Source: CAITSH01 sp025356665 (GTDB lineage Bacteria > Pseudomonadota > Gammaproteobacteria > Burkholderiales > SG8-39). Taken from it: a stretch of DNA of 64,000 bases. The position numbers and the translations under genes are program-made. Below the pieces are notes generated by a model. It worked only from the letters and a program-made list of their open reading frames with translations. It made no database searches and was not told where the DNA came from. The stretch is taken from NCBI GenBank assembly GCA_025356665.1, contig JANXRV010000123.1:8404-72403 (forward strand), read 5' to 3'. Positions 33,764-42,211 of the stretch are shown here, piece by piece (the first letter of the stretch is position 1; every line of letters starts with the position of its first letter).

Positions 33764-35079
33764 CCCAGGCCGCCCTGACGCCCGGATTGGCGGCGCTGCT
33801 GCTGTTCGGCACTTTTTTCGCCTTGCTGGTGGCGCGCGTGCCGGTGGCCTTTGCGCTTGGCCTCGCCTGCCTGCCCTCGCTGATTTTCGAGCCGCGCCTG
33901 TCGCCCATGGTTTTGTTCAACGAGACCTTCAAGGCCTACAACTCCTTCATCCTGTTGTCGGTGCCGTTTTTCCTGCTCACCGCCAACCTGATGGGCATAG
34001 GCGGCATCACCGACCGGCTGGTCAAGTTGTCGCGCACCATGGTGGGCAGCATGCCCGGCGCACTGGCGCAGATCAACGTCGTGCTGTCGGTGTTTTTTGC
34101 CGGCATCTCGGGTTCGTCCACGGCCGACGCGGCGAGCCAGAGCAAGATTTTCATCGACGCGCAGACCAAGGAGGGCTATGACTTGTCTTTTTCCATCGCC
34201 ATCACCGCAGTGTCGGCGGTGCTGGCGGTAATCATTCCGCCCTCCATCCTGATGGTGGTGTGGGGCGGTGTGATCTCCACCTCGATAGGCGCCCTGTACC
34301 TGGCCGGCATCGTCCCCGGCCTGCTCATCGCCGGGGCGCAAATGGCCACGGTGCACGTCTACGCGGTGCGGCGCAAATACCCGGTGTATCCGCGCGCCAC
34401 GACGAAGGAGTTTTTCACCTCCATGCTCGAATCGGTGCCGGCATTGATGACGCCTTTCATCATCGTCGGTGGCATCCTGCTGGGCTGGTTTACGCCGACC
34501 GAGTCGGCGGCGGTGGCGGTGATTTACGCGCTGGTGCTGTCGATGTTCGTCTACCGCGAAATGGACAGGAAGCGTCTTTACACCGCGCTCTCAGAGACGG
34601 GCAAGCTCTCGGCCATTGCGCTGTTTTGCGTCGGCACCGCCTCGGCCTTTGGCTGGCTGCTGGCCTACTACCAGATTCCGCAGGCACTGCTCGCCAATGT
34701 CACGACCTGGGGGCTGGGCATCATAGGCGTGGGCATGTTCATCGCGTTCGCCTTCCTGGTGGTCGGCTGCTTTCTTGACGCCATCCCGGCCATCATCATT
34801 GTCGGCACCACGCTGCAGCCGCTGGCTGCATCGGTGAACATGCACCCGGTGCAGTTCGCCATCATCGGCATCGTCGCACTCGCATTTGGCCTCGTAACGC
34901 CGCCCTACGGCCTGTGCCTGATGATCGCCTGCGCGGTGGCCAAGGTGCGCCTGCGTTACGCGCTCAAGGACACCATGATCATGCTGGTGCCCATGCTGCT
35001 GGTACTGATTGCGCTGATCATCTGGCCCGAGGTCTCGTTGTTCCTGCCGCGGCTGATTTCACCCGAACTGCTGAAGTGA
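33760..35079 (+). CDS. TRAP transporter large permease (DctM type)
   Basis: 439 residues with about 12 helices. It has the DctM pattern ALGLACLPSL, VPFFLLTANLMGIGGITDRL, GISGSSTADAASQSKIF and VIIPPSILMVVWGG. It forms the ion-coupled channel for the ligand captured by the DctP-type protein. Start overlaps the DctQ-type stop (ATGA). The SDR gene follows eight bases downstream, so transporter and dehydrogenase are probably one operon. Confidence 0.94.
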   Translation: MTQAALTPGLAALLLFGTFFALLVARVPVAFALGLACLPSLIFEPRLSPMVLFNETFKAYNSFILLSVPFFLLTANLMGIGGITDRLVKLSRTMVGSMPGALAQINVVLSVFFAGISGSSTADAASQSKIFIDAQTKEGYDLSFSIAITAVSAVLAVIIPPSILMVVWGGVISTSIGALYLAGIVPGLLIAGAQMATVHVYAVRRKYPVYPRATTKEFFTSMLESVPALMTPFIIVGGILLGWFTPTESAAVAVIYALVLSMFVYREMDRKRLYTALSETGKLSAIALFCVGTASAFGWLLAYYQIPQALLANVTTWGLGIIGVGMFIAFAFLVVGCFLDAIPAIIIVGTTLQPLAASVNMHPVQFAIIGIVALAFGLVTPPYGLCLMIACAVAKVRLRYALKDTMIMLVPMLLVLIALIIWPEVSLFLPRLISPELLK

Positions 35080-35086
35080 CCCGGCA

Positions 35087-35854
35087 ATGAACACCACCGA
35101 CCGCTTCAGTCTGCGAGGCAAATACGCCCTGGTCATTGGTGGCACCAGCGGCATAGGCAAGGCCATCGCGCGTGGCTACCTCGAGTCGGGTGCGCGCGTC
35201 ATCATCGCCGGGCGCAATGCCGACAAACTGGCCGGGGCGCTGGCCGAACTGCAAGGGCTGGGCGCGGTGTTCGGCTACACCGCCGATGTCAGCGACGAAG
35301 CCGGCTTGCGCGGCCTGGTGGGTATCACGCTCGCGCACCACGGCCGCATCGACGTGCTGGTCAATTGCCAGGGCATTACCCTGCTCAAGCCAGCCGAGGA
35401 TTTCACACCGGCCGACTGGGACAGCATCATCAACACCGACCTGAAAAGCGTGTTTTTCGCCTGCACCGAGGTCGGCCGCCACATGCTCGGGCGCGGGCAG
35501 GGCGCCATCATCAATATCGCCTCGCTCGCTTCGCACCGCGGTTGGCCGCGCAGCGCGCTGTACGCCATCGCCAAGACCGGCGTGCTCAGTCTGACGCAGA
35601 CCCTCGCCGCCGAGTGGGCCGGGCGGGGCGTGCGCGTCAACGCCATATCGCCGGGATTTTTCATGACTGAACTCAATCGCGACAAGATGTCGGCCGAGCG
35701 CAAGGCGCTTGCCCTTGCGCGCACGCCGGCGGGGCGTTTTGGCGAAGTCGACGAGCTGGTTGGCGCGGCGATTTACCTCGCCTCTGGCGCTGCGGGCTTT
35801 GTCAGCGGCGAGAGCATCGCCGTGGACGGCGGCTTTCTAGCCACCGGACTTTAA
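35087..35854 (+). CDS. Short-chain dehydrogenase/reductase 1
   Basis: 255 residues with the NAD(P)-binding GGTSGIGKAIARGY, NCQG in the third strand, Ser in NIASLASHRGW and the active YAIAKTG (YxxxK). It is a classical SDR oxidising or reducing a hydroxyl group. The end carries SGESIAVDGGF. It sits between the TRAP genes and a TauD-type dioxygenase, in the same order as the second SDR/dioxygenase pair at 38.1-39.8 kb. Confidence 0.92.
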   Translation: MNTTDRFSLRGKYALVIGGTSGIGKAIARGYLESGARVIIAGRNADKLAGALAELQGLGAVFGYTADVSDEAGLRGLVGITLAHHGRIDVLVNCQGITLLKPAEDFTPADWDSIINTDLKSVFFACTEVGRHMLGRGQGAIINIASLASHRGWPRSALYAIAKTGVLSLTQTLAAEWAGRGVRVNAISPGFFMTELNRDKMSAERKALALARTPAGRFGEVDELVGAAIYLASGAAGFVSGESIAVDGGFLATGL

Positions 35855-35866
35855 TACGGAGGGCGC

Positions 35867-36709
35867 ATGCTGCGAATCGAGCCCCTGTCCGATGTCGCCG
35901 GCGCTCGGGTTTCCGGACTCGACTTGTCACAGCCTGTCAGCGCGAAAGCATTTTCGACTATCGAACAGGCGTTGCACACGCATTGCTTTGTGGTGTTCCC
36001 GGGGCAGACGCTCTCTTCGCGCCAGTTTGTGGCGTTTGCCCGCCTGTGGGGCCGCGCCGAGCCGCATGTCATCGACACCTTTCACCATCCGGATGACGCC
36101 AATATCCTGATGCTCTCGAATGTGTCGCGCGAGGGCAAGCCCATCGGCTTGCTCGATGCCGGCACCTATTTCCATACCGATTACTCCTACCTTGGGGTGC
36201 CGGCGCGTTGCACCATCCTGCATGCGATACAGATGCCGCGCGAAAAAAGCGGCACCACATTCGCCAACCAGACGCGCGCCTATGCCGACCTGGCCGCGGC
36301 AATGAAGTCGCGCATCGAGGGCATGCTGGTACGCCACCACTACGGCAATCGAGACGACCTTGATGAGTCTTCTCGCACCGTCGCCTCGGTATTGAGCGAA
36401 AGCCAGAAGAAAAAAGTCGACTGGGTGCGCCACCTGCTGGCGCGGCCGCATCCGCACACCGGCGTGAAGTCGCTCTATGCGGTGTCGGGTTCGTCCTTTG
36501 GTATCGACGGCATGGATGATGCGGCGGCGGTCAGTTTGCTCGACGAACTCAAGGCGCATGCGACCGCCGAACGCTACCGTCACACCCACAACTACAGCAT
36601 CGGCGATGTCATTGTCTGGGACAACGCGCAGTTGCTGCACGCCGCGCCGCTCACCGACCTCAAGCATGCGCGCACGCTGTGGCGCATCACCGTCAAGGAA
36701 GCGGCCTGA
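35867..36709 (+). CDS. TauD/TfdA-family alpha-ketoglutarate dioxygenase 1
   Basis: 280 residues of Fe(II)/2-oxoglutarate dioxygenase type. It has the iron ligands H103 and D105 (YFHTDYS), H258 in NAQLLHAAPL and Arg269 or Arg273 for the 2-oxoglutarate carboxylate. TauD/TfdA members hydroxylate and thereby split C-S, C-O or C-N bonds. ATG 35867 has TACGGAGGGCGC upstream, a good ribosome site, 12 bases after the SDR stop. It probably acts on the compound imported by the TRAP system. Confidence 0.9.
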   Translation: MLRIEPLSDVAGARVSGLDLSQPVSAKAFSTIEQALHTHCFVVFPGQTLSSRQFVAFARLWGRAEPHVIDTFHHPDDANILMLSNVSREGKPIGLLDAGTYFHTDYSYLGVPARCTILHAIQMPREKSGTTFANQTRAYADLAAAMKSRIEGMLVRHHYGNRDDLDESSRTVASVLSESQKKKVDWVRHLLARPHPHTGVKSLYAVSGSSFGIDGMDDAAAVSLLDELKAHATAERYRHTHNYSIGDVIVWDNAQLLHAAPLTDLKHARTLWRITVKEAA

Positions 36710-36954
36710 GCGCAGTGCGGGCATTCGGGCGCCGATAATGCGCGGCCACGCTGCGCGGCGGCAGCCGCCTGGCGAGGGCCTGTATGACCTGGCGAGCCGC
36801 CCGCTCTGGCGTATGCTGCGAATCAGGCTGTGGCTGACGCAGGCCTACAGTGGCTGCGGCTTGACCCGGTGGATGCCCACAGCTTCGGCGCCGGAAGTAA
36901 ATGTAGGCGATGTTGCTCAAGTCAGCCTTTCAATCGATGCTGGCACAGCCTTGC

Positions 36955-36982
36955 CTTGATTTAACAATCAAGATTGATCAAT
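36955..36982. promoter_or_regulatory. Adjacent dyads upstream of a Bug-SDR-dioxygenase operon
   Basis: CTTGATT-TAAC-AATCAAG (36955-36972) is directly followed by the perfect palindrome ATTGATCAAT (36973-36982), about 113 bases before the Bug receptor start. Two neighbouring dyads resemble paired regulator sites. The rest of the 385-base gap (36710-37094) shows no gene. Confidence 0.5.
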
Positions 36983-37094
36983 TAAGGGATATCCAATACA
37001 TTGCGCATCGTACAAACAGAGATTTGCCGTCGCGAGCGGGCGCAGGTGCACACTTGCAGCCAAGATCGGGCGACCTGTAACAGGAGGATTCACC

Positions 37095-38090
37095 ATGCTG
37101 CAATCTCAGTGCTTGCCACGCCGTCGCACACTTGCCGCGGCGTTCGCGTGCGTTTTTGCCTTACTGCTTTCGCCCTCGGCCGCCTGGTCGCAGGCCTGGC
37201 CGAGCAGGACGGTGAAGATCGTCGTGCCCTATCCGGCCGGCGGCGGCACCGACGTGATGGCGCGTTTTCTCGCGCAAAAATTTTCCGAAATGTGGGGCCA
37301 GCCTGTGGTGGTCGAGAACAAGGGCGGGGCCGGCGGCAACATCGGCGCCGACCAGGTCGCCAAGTCGGCGCCAGACGGCTACACGCTGGTGATGATGCCC
37401 AGCAACCTGTCCATCAACCCCTCGTTGTTTGACAAAACCCCCTGGGACGCGGTCAAGGACTTTTCACCGATAGGCACCGTGGCCACCTCACCCATCATGG
37501 TTGGGGTCAGCGCCGGTGTGCCGGCCAACTCGATCAAGGAACTGATCGCGCTCGCCAAGGCCAAGCCCGGTTCGCTCAATTACATTTCCTGCGGCGGCGG
37601 CTCGCCCCAGCACATCGCCGGAGAAATGTTCAACGCCATGGCTGGCGTGCAGATGCAGCATGTGCCCTACAAGGGCTGCGGCGCGGCGATTCCCGATGCC
37701 GTGGCCGGCGTGGTGCAGGTGCTGTTCAGTACGGTCGCGAACATGAATCCACACATCAAGTCGGGCAAGTTGAAGGGCTTTGCCGTGGCCGGAGCAAAAC
37801 GCAGCGAACTGGTGCCCGATGTGCCGACGGTGTCCGAAGCGGGTCTGCCGGGCTACAACTTCGACGTCTGGTTCGGCCTGCTCGCGCCGGCCAAGACGCC
37901 GCGCGATGTCATCGTCAAGATAAACCGCGACATCAACTCGCTACTGGCGCAAAAGGATGTGAAAGAGCGACTGCAGGGGCAGTTCTATGACGTGATGCCG
38001 GGCACGCCCGAGCAGTTCGCGACGCTGATCGAAAAAGACCTCGTCCGCTTTGGCAAGGTTATTCGCGATGTGGGCATCAGGCCCGAGTAA
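37095..38090 (+). CDS. Tripartite tricarboxylate (Bug-type) periplasmic receptor 2
   Basis: 331 residues with a signal peptide (ACVFALLLSPSAAWSQA) and the Bug motifs WPSRTVKIVVPYPAGGGTDV, VVVENKGGAGGNIG and HVPYKGCG, with the final VIRDVGIRPE. The ribosome site AGGAGGATTCACC is strong. An SDR gene follows 11 bases on, then a dioxygenase, so uptake and oxidation of one ligand are probably linked. No TctAB permease is present nearby. Confidence 0.93.
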   Translation: MLQSQCLPRRRTLAAAFACVFALLLSPSAAWSQAWPSRTVKIVVPYPAGGGTDVMARFLAQKFSEMWGQPVVVENKGGAGGNIGADQVAKSAPDGYTLVMMPSNLSINPSLFDKTPWDAVKDFSPIGTVATSPIMVGVSAGVPANSIKELIALAKAKPGSLNYISCGGGSPQHIAGEMFNAMAGVQMQHVPYKGCGAAIPDAVAGVVQVLFSTVANMNPHIKSGKLKGFAVAGAKRSELVPDVPTVSEAGLPGYNFDVWFGLLAPAKTPRDVIVKINRDINSLLAQKDVKERLQGQFYDVMPGTPEQFATLIEKDLVRFGKVIRDVGIRPE

Positions 38091-38101
38091 GGGGCGGGCG
38101 C

Positions 38102-38881
38102 ATGGGCGAGAAGCGATTCGATGTGGCGGGCCGGGTGGTGATTGTCACCGGCGGCGCCTCCGGTATAGGCAAAGTGTATTGCGAGGCGCTGGTTGAGGCC
38201 GGGGCGAAGGCGGTGCTGGCCGACCTCGATGGCGAGCTCGCCGCTGCGACGGCAAAGGCATTGAGCGCCGATGGCAGCCTCGCGCTCGGCGCCGGATGCG
38301 ATGTCGCGGATGCGCAATCGGTGCAGGCCATGGTCGATGCCACGGTAAAAAAATTCGGCCGCATCGACGGCCTCGTCAACAACGCCGCATTGATGAGCGC
38401 GCTGCCGCGCGGCCCCTGGCATGCCATCGAGGAATCCGATTGGGATCGCGTTATGGGCGTGAACCTGCGCGGTCTCTTCCTGTGCAGTCGCGCCGTCTAC
38501 CCGCACATGAAAAAAGCCGGCGGCGGGCGCATCGTCAATATTTCTTCCAATCGCGTATGGGAAGGCACGCCCAACCGGCTGCACTACACCACCTCCAAGG
38601 CGGGCGTGATCGGCTTTACGAGGGCGCTGGCGCGCGAGGTCGGCGATGACAACATCACCGTCAACGCCATCACGCCGGGCTTTACCGCGAGCGAAACGCA
38701 GGTGGGCGGCAGCGACCCGGCCTACATGGCGCGCATGGCCGCCCTGAACGAGCGCAAGGCGCTCAAGCGCACGCAACTGCCCGAGGACCTGGTCGGGGCG
38801 CTGCTGTTTTTGTTGTCGGACGCGAGCGCCTACATCACCGGCCAGACCGTCAATGTCGACGGCGGCGCGATGATGCATTGA
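38102..38881 (+). CDS. Short-chain dehydrogenase/reductase 2
   Basis: 259 residues with GGASGIGKVYCEAL, NNAALMS, the catalytic Ser in NISSNRVWEG and YTTSKAG (YxxxK), ending TGQTVNVDGGAMMH. It is a classical NAD(P)-dependent SDR. It lies between the Bug receptor and the second TauD-type dioxygenase, paralleling the SDR 1/dioxygenase 1 order. Similarity to SDR 1 is at family level, so these are parallel modules and not a recent copy. Confidence 0.92.
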   Translation: MGEKRFDVAGRVVIVTGGASGIGKVYCEALVEAGAKAVLADLDGELAAATAKALSADGSLALGAGCDVADAQSVQAMVDATVKKFGRIDGLVNNAALMSALPRGPWHAIEESDWDRVMGVNLRGLFLCSRAVYPHMKKAGGGRIVNISSNRVWEGTPNRLHYTTSKAGVIGFTRALAREVGDDNITVNAITPGFTASETQVGGSDPAYMARMAALNERKALKRTQLPEDLVGALLFLLSDASAYITGQTVNVDGGAMMH

Positions 38882-38936
38882 GAAATGCATGGAGCAAAAA
38901 TCGGCAATTCGAAGGGTAGGGAAACAAGGAGGCGGT

Positions 38937-39785
38937 ATGAACACAGTGGCGGCGGCAGGCATACAGGTAAAGCCGGTTTCACCGGCAATCGGTGCGGAGG
39001 TGAGCGGCGTTGATTTGTCGCAACCGCTCAGCGACGCCGAGTTCAGGCAGATAGAGCAGGCCTGGCATGACGGCCTGATCCTGCTCTTTCACGGCCAGCA
39101 TCTTGAAGAGGAAGAGCAGGTGCGTTTTGCCGAACGCTTTGGCACCCTCGCCGGCGTGCTCAACAAGCACACCGGGCGCGGCCACCATCCGTCGGTGATG
39201 TACATCTCCAATATCAGGGAAAACGGGCAGTTGATTGGCGCGCTGCCCGACGGCGAAATGTTTTTCCATTCCGACCAGTGTTACGTCGAGCAGCCGGCCA
39301 TGGCGACCATGCTCTACGCGATGGAAATACCTTCAAAGGGTGGCGACACGCTGTTCGCCAACATGGTCAAGGCCTACGACACGCTGCCCGCCGAGCTGAA
39401 GAAAAAACTCGAAGGCCTCAAGGCTGAGAACGTCTATGACTACGAGGCGAGCGGCACCACGCGCGGCTCCAAGATAAAGGAGGGCGTGAAACACTTTGCC
39501 CATCCGGTGTTCCGCACCCACCCTGTGACCGGCCGCAAGGCGCTTTACGTCAATCGCCTGATGTCCGATCACATCGTCGGGATGCCGATCGAGGAGAGCA
39601 ACGAGATACTGAATTTTCTGTTCGATCACGCCGAAAAGCCCGAGTTCGTCCATGCCCACCAGTGGAAGGTCGGTGACCTCATCCTGTGGGACAATCGCTG
39701 CAGCCTGCACGCGCGCAGCGATTTCGATGCGAGCGAGCGCCGCAAGTTGCGGCGCATTACCGTGCTGGGTGAAAAGCCGTATTAG
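38937..39785 (+). CDS. TauD/TfdA-family alpha-ketoglutarate dioxygenase 2
   Basis: 282 residues with iron ligands H111 and D113 (FFHSDQC) and H258 (NRCSLHARSDF), with Arg272/273 for 2-oxoglutarate. Its start region, IGAEVSGVDLSQPLSDAEF, closely parallels dioxygenase 1 (GARVSGLDLSQPVSAKAF). ATG 38937 follows AAGGAGGCGGT, a near-ideal ribosome site, so the upstream in-frame ATG at 38889 is rejected. The substrate is not evident. Confidence 0.92.
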   Translation: MNTVAAAGIQVKPVSPAIGAEVSGVDLSQPLSDAEFRQIEQAWHDGLILLFHGQHLEEEEQVRFAERFGTLAGVLNKHTGRGHHPSVMYISNIRENGQLIGALPDGEMFFHSDQCYVEQPAMATMLYAMEIPSKGGDTLFANMVKAYDTLPAELKKKLEGLKAENVYDYEASGTTRGSKIKEGVKHFAHPVFRTHPVTGRKALYVNRLMSDHIVGMPIEESNEILNFLFDHAEKPEFVHAHQWKVGDLILWDNRCSLHARSDFDASERRKLRRITVLGEKPY

Positions 39786-39867
39786 ATTTAGTTGCTCCAC
39801 GTAATCGGTTCGCCGGTTCAAATAAGCAGGTTCCGGCAAACCCGCGGGCAGTGCAGTGATTAGCAGG

Positions 39868-39987
39868 TCCCCTCCCCCCCTGGCGGGGGAGGGACAGGGA
39901 GAGGGGGAAAGCCCGCAAGCTCGTGTATCGTCGCGCTTGTGCGGATTCATCCTCTCCCCAGCCCTCCCCCGTCAAGGGGGAGGGGGT
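39868..39987. repeat. Pair of CCCCTCCC/GGGGAGGG inverted repeats
   Basis: Two hairpin-forming G/C-rich palindromes lie at 39868-39908 and 39951-39987 (TCCCC...GGGGGAGGG and CCCTCCCCC-GTCAA-GGGGGAGGG). They fill the 288-base spacer before the first decarboxylase-like gene. A relative is at 44946-44974. They look like dispersed intergenic repeats that could also slow transcription. Confidence 0.75.
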
Positions 39988-40073
39988 AAGACGCAGGAAT
40001 CGGGCGGTGCCTCATTTGCCGTTCCCGGTTTGAAACCCGAGTAAAACCCGAACCAAAGAAAGACGTAACCCCC

Positions 40074-41063
40074 ATGTCCAACATCAAACTCAGTCTCGCC
40101 ATCGGCGATTACGATCATGTGCGCGACCTGCTCGATGGCAGCGTCCGCGCCGAGGGTATAGACCTCACCGTGCTGCGCCTGCCGATCGAGGAGATTTTTT
40201 ATCGCTTTGTCAAAAACCGCGAATGGGATGTGTCGGAGACCTCTTTTGGCAAGGTGGTGTCGCTCGTCTCCCAGGATGACAAGGGCCTGGTGGCCATCCC
40301 GGTGTTCCCCTCGCGCGTGTTCCGCCACTCGTCGATTTACGTGCGCAGTGAAACGGGCATTACCAAGCCGGAGGAGCTCAACGGCAAGCGCATCGGTGTG
40401 CCCGAGTGGGCGCAGACCGCCTCGGTCTACTCGCGCGGCATGTTGGCGCACGAATACGGCGTCGACCTCAAGTCCATCCACTGGCACCAGGGTGGCGTCA
40501 ACGAGGCCGGGCGCATCGAGAAGGTCAAGCTGAAGCTGCCAGAGGGCATGAAGTACACCGTGGTGAAAGACAAGTCGCTGTCCGACATGCTGCTGGCCGG
40601 GGAGCTCGACGCGGTGCTGTCGGCACGGCCGCCGCATCCGTATTCCAGCGGCGACCAGCGCGTGCGCCGCATGTTCGAGGATTACCGCACGGTCGAACTG
40701 GCTTACTGGAAAAAAACCGGCATATTCCCCATCATGCACGTCGTGACCATGCGCCGTGAAGTCTATGAGGCCAACCACTGGGTGGCGATGAATCTGCTGA
40801 AGGCCTTCACCGAGTCGAAGGATCGCAGCCTCAAGCGCATGGCCGATATCACCGCGTCGTTTTATCCGCTGCCCTGGATGGACCAGAACACCAATATCTC
40901 GCGCGAACTGCTGGGCGAGGATTTCTGGCCCTACGGCATAGAGGGCAGCCGTAAGACCCTGGAGGCCTTTACGCAATATGCCTTCGAGCAGGGCGTGTGC
41001 CATCGCAAGGTTGCGGTGGATGAAATGTTTGCGCCTGAAGTGCTGACTACCTTCAAGGTTTAA
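40074..41063 (+). CDS. 4,5-dihydroxyphthalate decarboxylase-like protein 1
   Basis: 329 residues with no signal peptide, so cytoplasmic. It has the family features SLAIGDYDHVRDLLDGSVRA, IPVFPSRVFRHSSIYVRSE, VKLKLPEG, ARPPHPY and WPYGIEGSRKTLEAFTQYAF. The family comprises 4,5-dihydroxyphthalate decarboxylase (Pht5-type), with a periplasmic-binding-protein-like fold. Pht5 makes protocatechuate and CO2. Many homologues have unproven substrates. The second copy follows 105 bases downstream. Confidence 0.82.
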   Translation: MSNIKLSLAIGDYDHVRDLLDGSVRAEGIDLTVLRLPIEEIFYRFVKNREWDVSETSFGKVVSLVSQDDKGLVAIPVFPSRVFRHSSIYVRSETGITKPEELNGKRIGVPEWAQTASVYSRGMLAHEYGVDLKSIHWHQGGVNEAGRIEKVKLKLPEGMKYTVVKDKSLSDMLLAGELDAVLSARPPHPYSSGDQRVRRMFEDYRTVELAYWKKTGIFPIMHVVTMRREVYEANHWVAMNLLKAFTESKDRSLKRMADITASFYPLPWMDQNTNISRELLGEDFWPYGIEGSRKTLEAFTQYAFEQGVCHRKVAVDEMFAPEVLTTFKV

Positions 41064-41065
41064 TC

Positions 41066-41099
41066 GGCTGAAACCCGCGCCAGTCGCGGGTTTCCAGCC
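41066..41099. terminator. Strong stem-loop GAAACCCGCG/CGCGGGTTTC
   Basis: GGCTGAAACCCGCG-CCAGT-CGCGGGTTTCCAGCC lies two bases after the first decarboxylase-like gene's stop codon. It is the clearest member of a recurrent hairpin family in this window, and would end or attenuate transcription between the two paralogues. Confidence 0.6.
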
Positions 41100-41168
41100 A
41101 ATGCTGTGCCCGTTCAAATCGCCCGCAGGGGCTTTTAATCCGTGTCAATCATCCAGTCTGAGGATTCC

Positions 41169-42161
41169 ATGTCAAAGCTGAAACTTACGATGGCCTGTTG
41201 GGACTACGACCGTACCAAGGCCATCGCCGACGGCACCGTGCAGCCCGACGGTATCGATGTCAATTACCTGAACCTGCCGGTGGAGGAGACCTTCTTTCGC
41301 ATGCTGCGCAACCAGGAGTTCGACTGCGCCGAAATGTCGCTCTCTTCGTACAGCGTTTCGCTGATGCGTGAAAAGCAGCCCTTCATCGCCATACCGGTAT
41401 TCCCCTCGCGCATGTTCCGCCACAGTGCTATCTACGTGTCCGCTAAAAGTGGCATCCGCGAGCCCAAGGATTTGATTGGCAAAAAAATCGGCACGCCCGA
41501 GTACCAGATGACCGCGCCAGTCTGGATACGCGCCATCCTTGAAGAAGAATACGGCGTAGACCATACCAGCGTGGAATACCACACTGGCGGCGAAGAGGAG
41601 CCCGGTCGCAGCGAAAAGCTCAAGCTGGACCTGCCGCCCGCGGTAAAAATCCGCCCCATCGGGCCGACGCAGACGCTCTCCCAGATGATTCTTAACGGTG
41701 ACATCGACGCGCTGGAAACCGCGCGCGCGCCCTCGACTTTTTATTCACATCCGGACCGCGTCAAGCGCCTGTTCCCGGATTTTCACACCGTCGAGCGCGA
41801 CTACTACCGCAAGACGCGCATTTTTCCGATCATGCACACCTTTGTAATCCGTCGCGAACTCTACGAAGCCAACCCCTGGATCGCGCAGTCGCTGTACAAG
41901 GCGTTTGTCCAGGCGCAGCGCATCACCTACGATTCGCTGCGCGAAACGGCCGCGCTCAAGACCATGCTGCCCTGGCTGGGCGCGCATGTGGACGACCTGG
42001 TCGCCGATTTCGGCCCCGACTGGTGGGCCTATGGTCTTGAACCCAACCGCCACGTGCTCGAGACCTTTTTGCGTCATCACCACCGCCAGGGGCTGTCGAA
42101 GCGCCTGCTCAAGCCCGAAGACTTGTTCGCGCCGGAGACCTTTGAGGCCTTCAAGATCTAA
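41169..42161 (+). CDS. 4,5-dihydroxyphthalate decarboxylase-like protein 2
   Basis: 330 residues, paralogous over its whole length with the gene before it (IPVFPSRMFRHSAIYVSAKS, IGTPEYQMTAPVW, WWAYGLEPNRHVLETFLRHH, LFAPETFEAFKI). It has no signal peptide. ATG 41169 follows GAGGATTCC, better than the in-frame alternative at 41142. Divergence from copy 1 is large (YWKKTGIFPIMHVV against YYRKTRIFPIMHTF), so the pair is old and may form two specificities or a heteromer. Confidence 0.82.
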   Translation: MSKLKLTMACWDYDRTKAIADGTVQPDGIDVNYLNLPVEETFFRMLRNQEFDCAEMSLSSYSVSLMREKQPFIAIPVFPSRMFRHSAIYVSAKSGIREPKDLIGKKIGTPEYQMTAPVWIRAILEEEYGVDHTSVEYHTGGEEEPGRSEKLKLDLPPAVKIRPIGPTQTLSQMILNGDIDALETARAPSTFYSHPDRVKRLFPDFHTVERDYYRKTRIFPIMHTFVIRRELYEANPWIAQSLYKAFVQAQRITYDSLRETAALKTMLPWLGAHVDDLVADFGPDWWAYGLEPNRHVLETFLRHHHRQGLSKRLLKPEDLFAPETFEAFKI

Positions 42162-42171
42162 GGGGTGAGTG

Positions 42172-42204
42172 GCTGGAAACCCGCTCCAGGCGCGGGTTTC
42201 CAGC
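42172..42204. terminator. Strong stem-loop GCTGGAAACCCGC/GCGGGTTTCCAGC
   Basis: A 13-base perfect stem with a short loop (TCCAGGC region) lies between the stop of decarboxylase-like gene 2 (plus strand) and the convergent Bug receptor 3 gene (minus strand). It serves either direction as a terminator. Confidence 0.65.
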
Positions 42205-42211
42205 GTATCTG

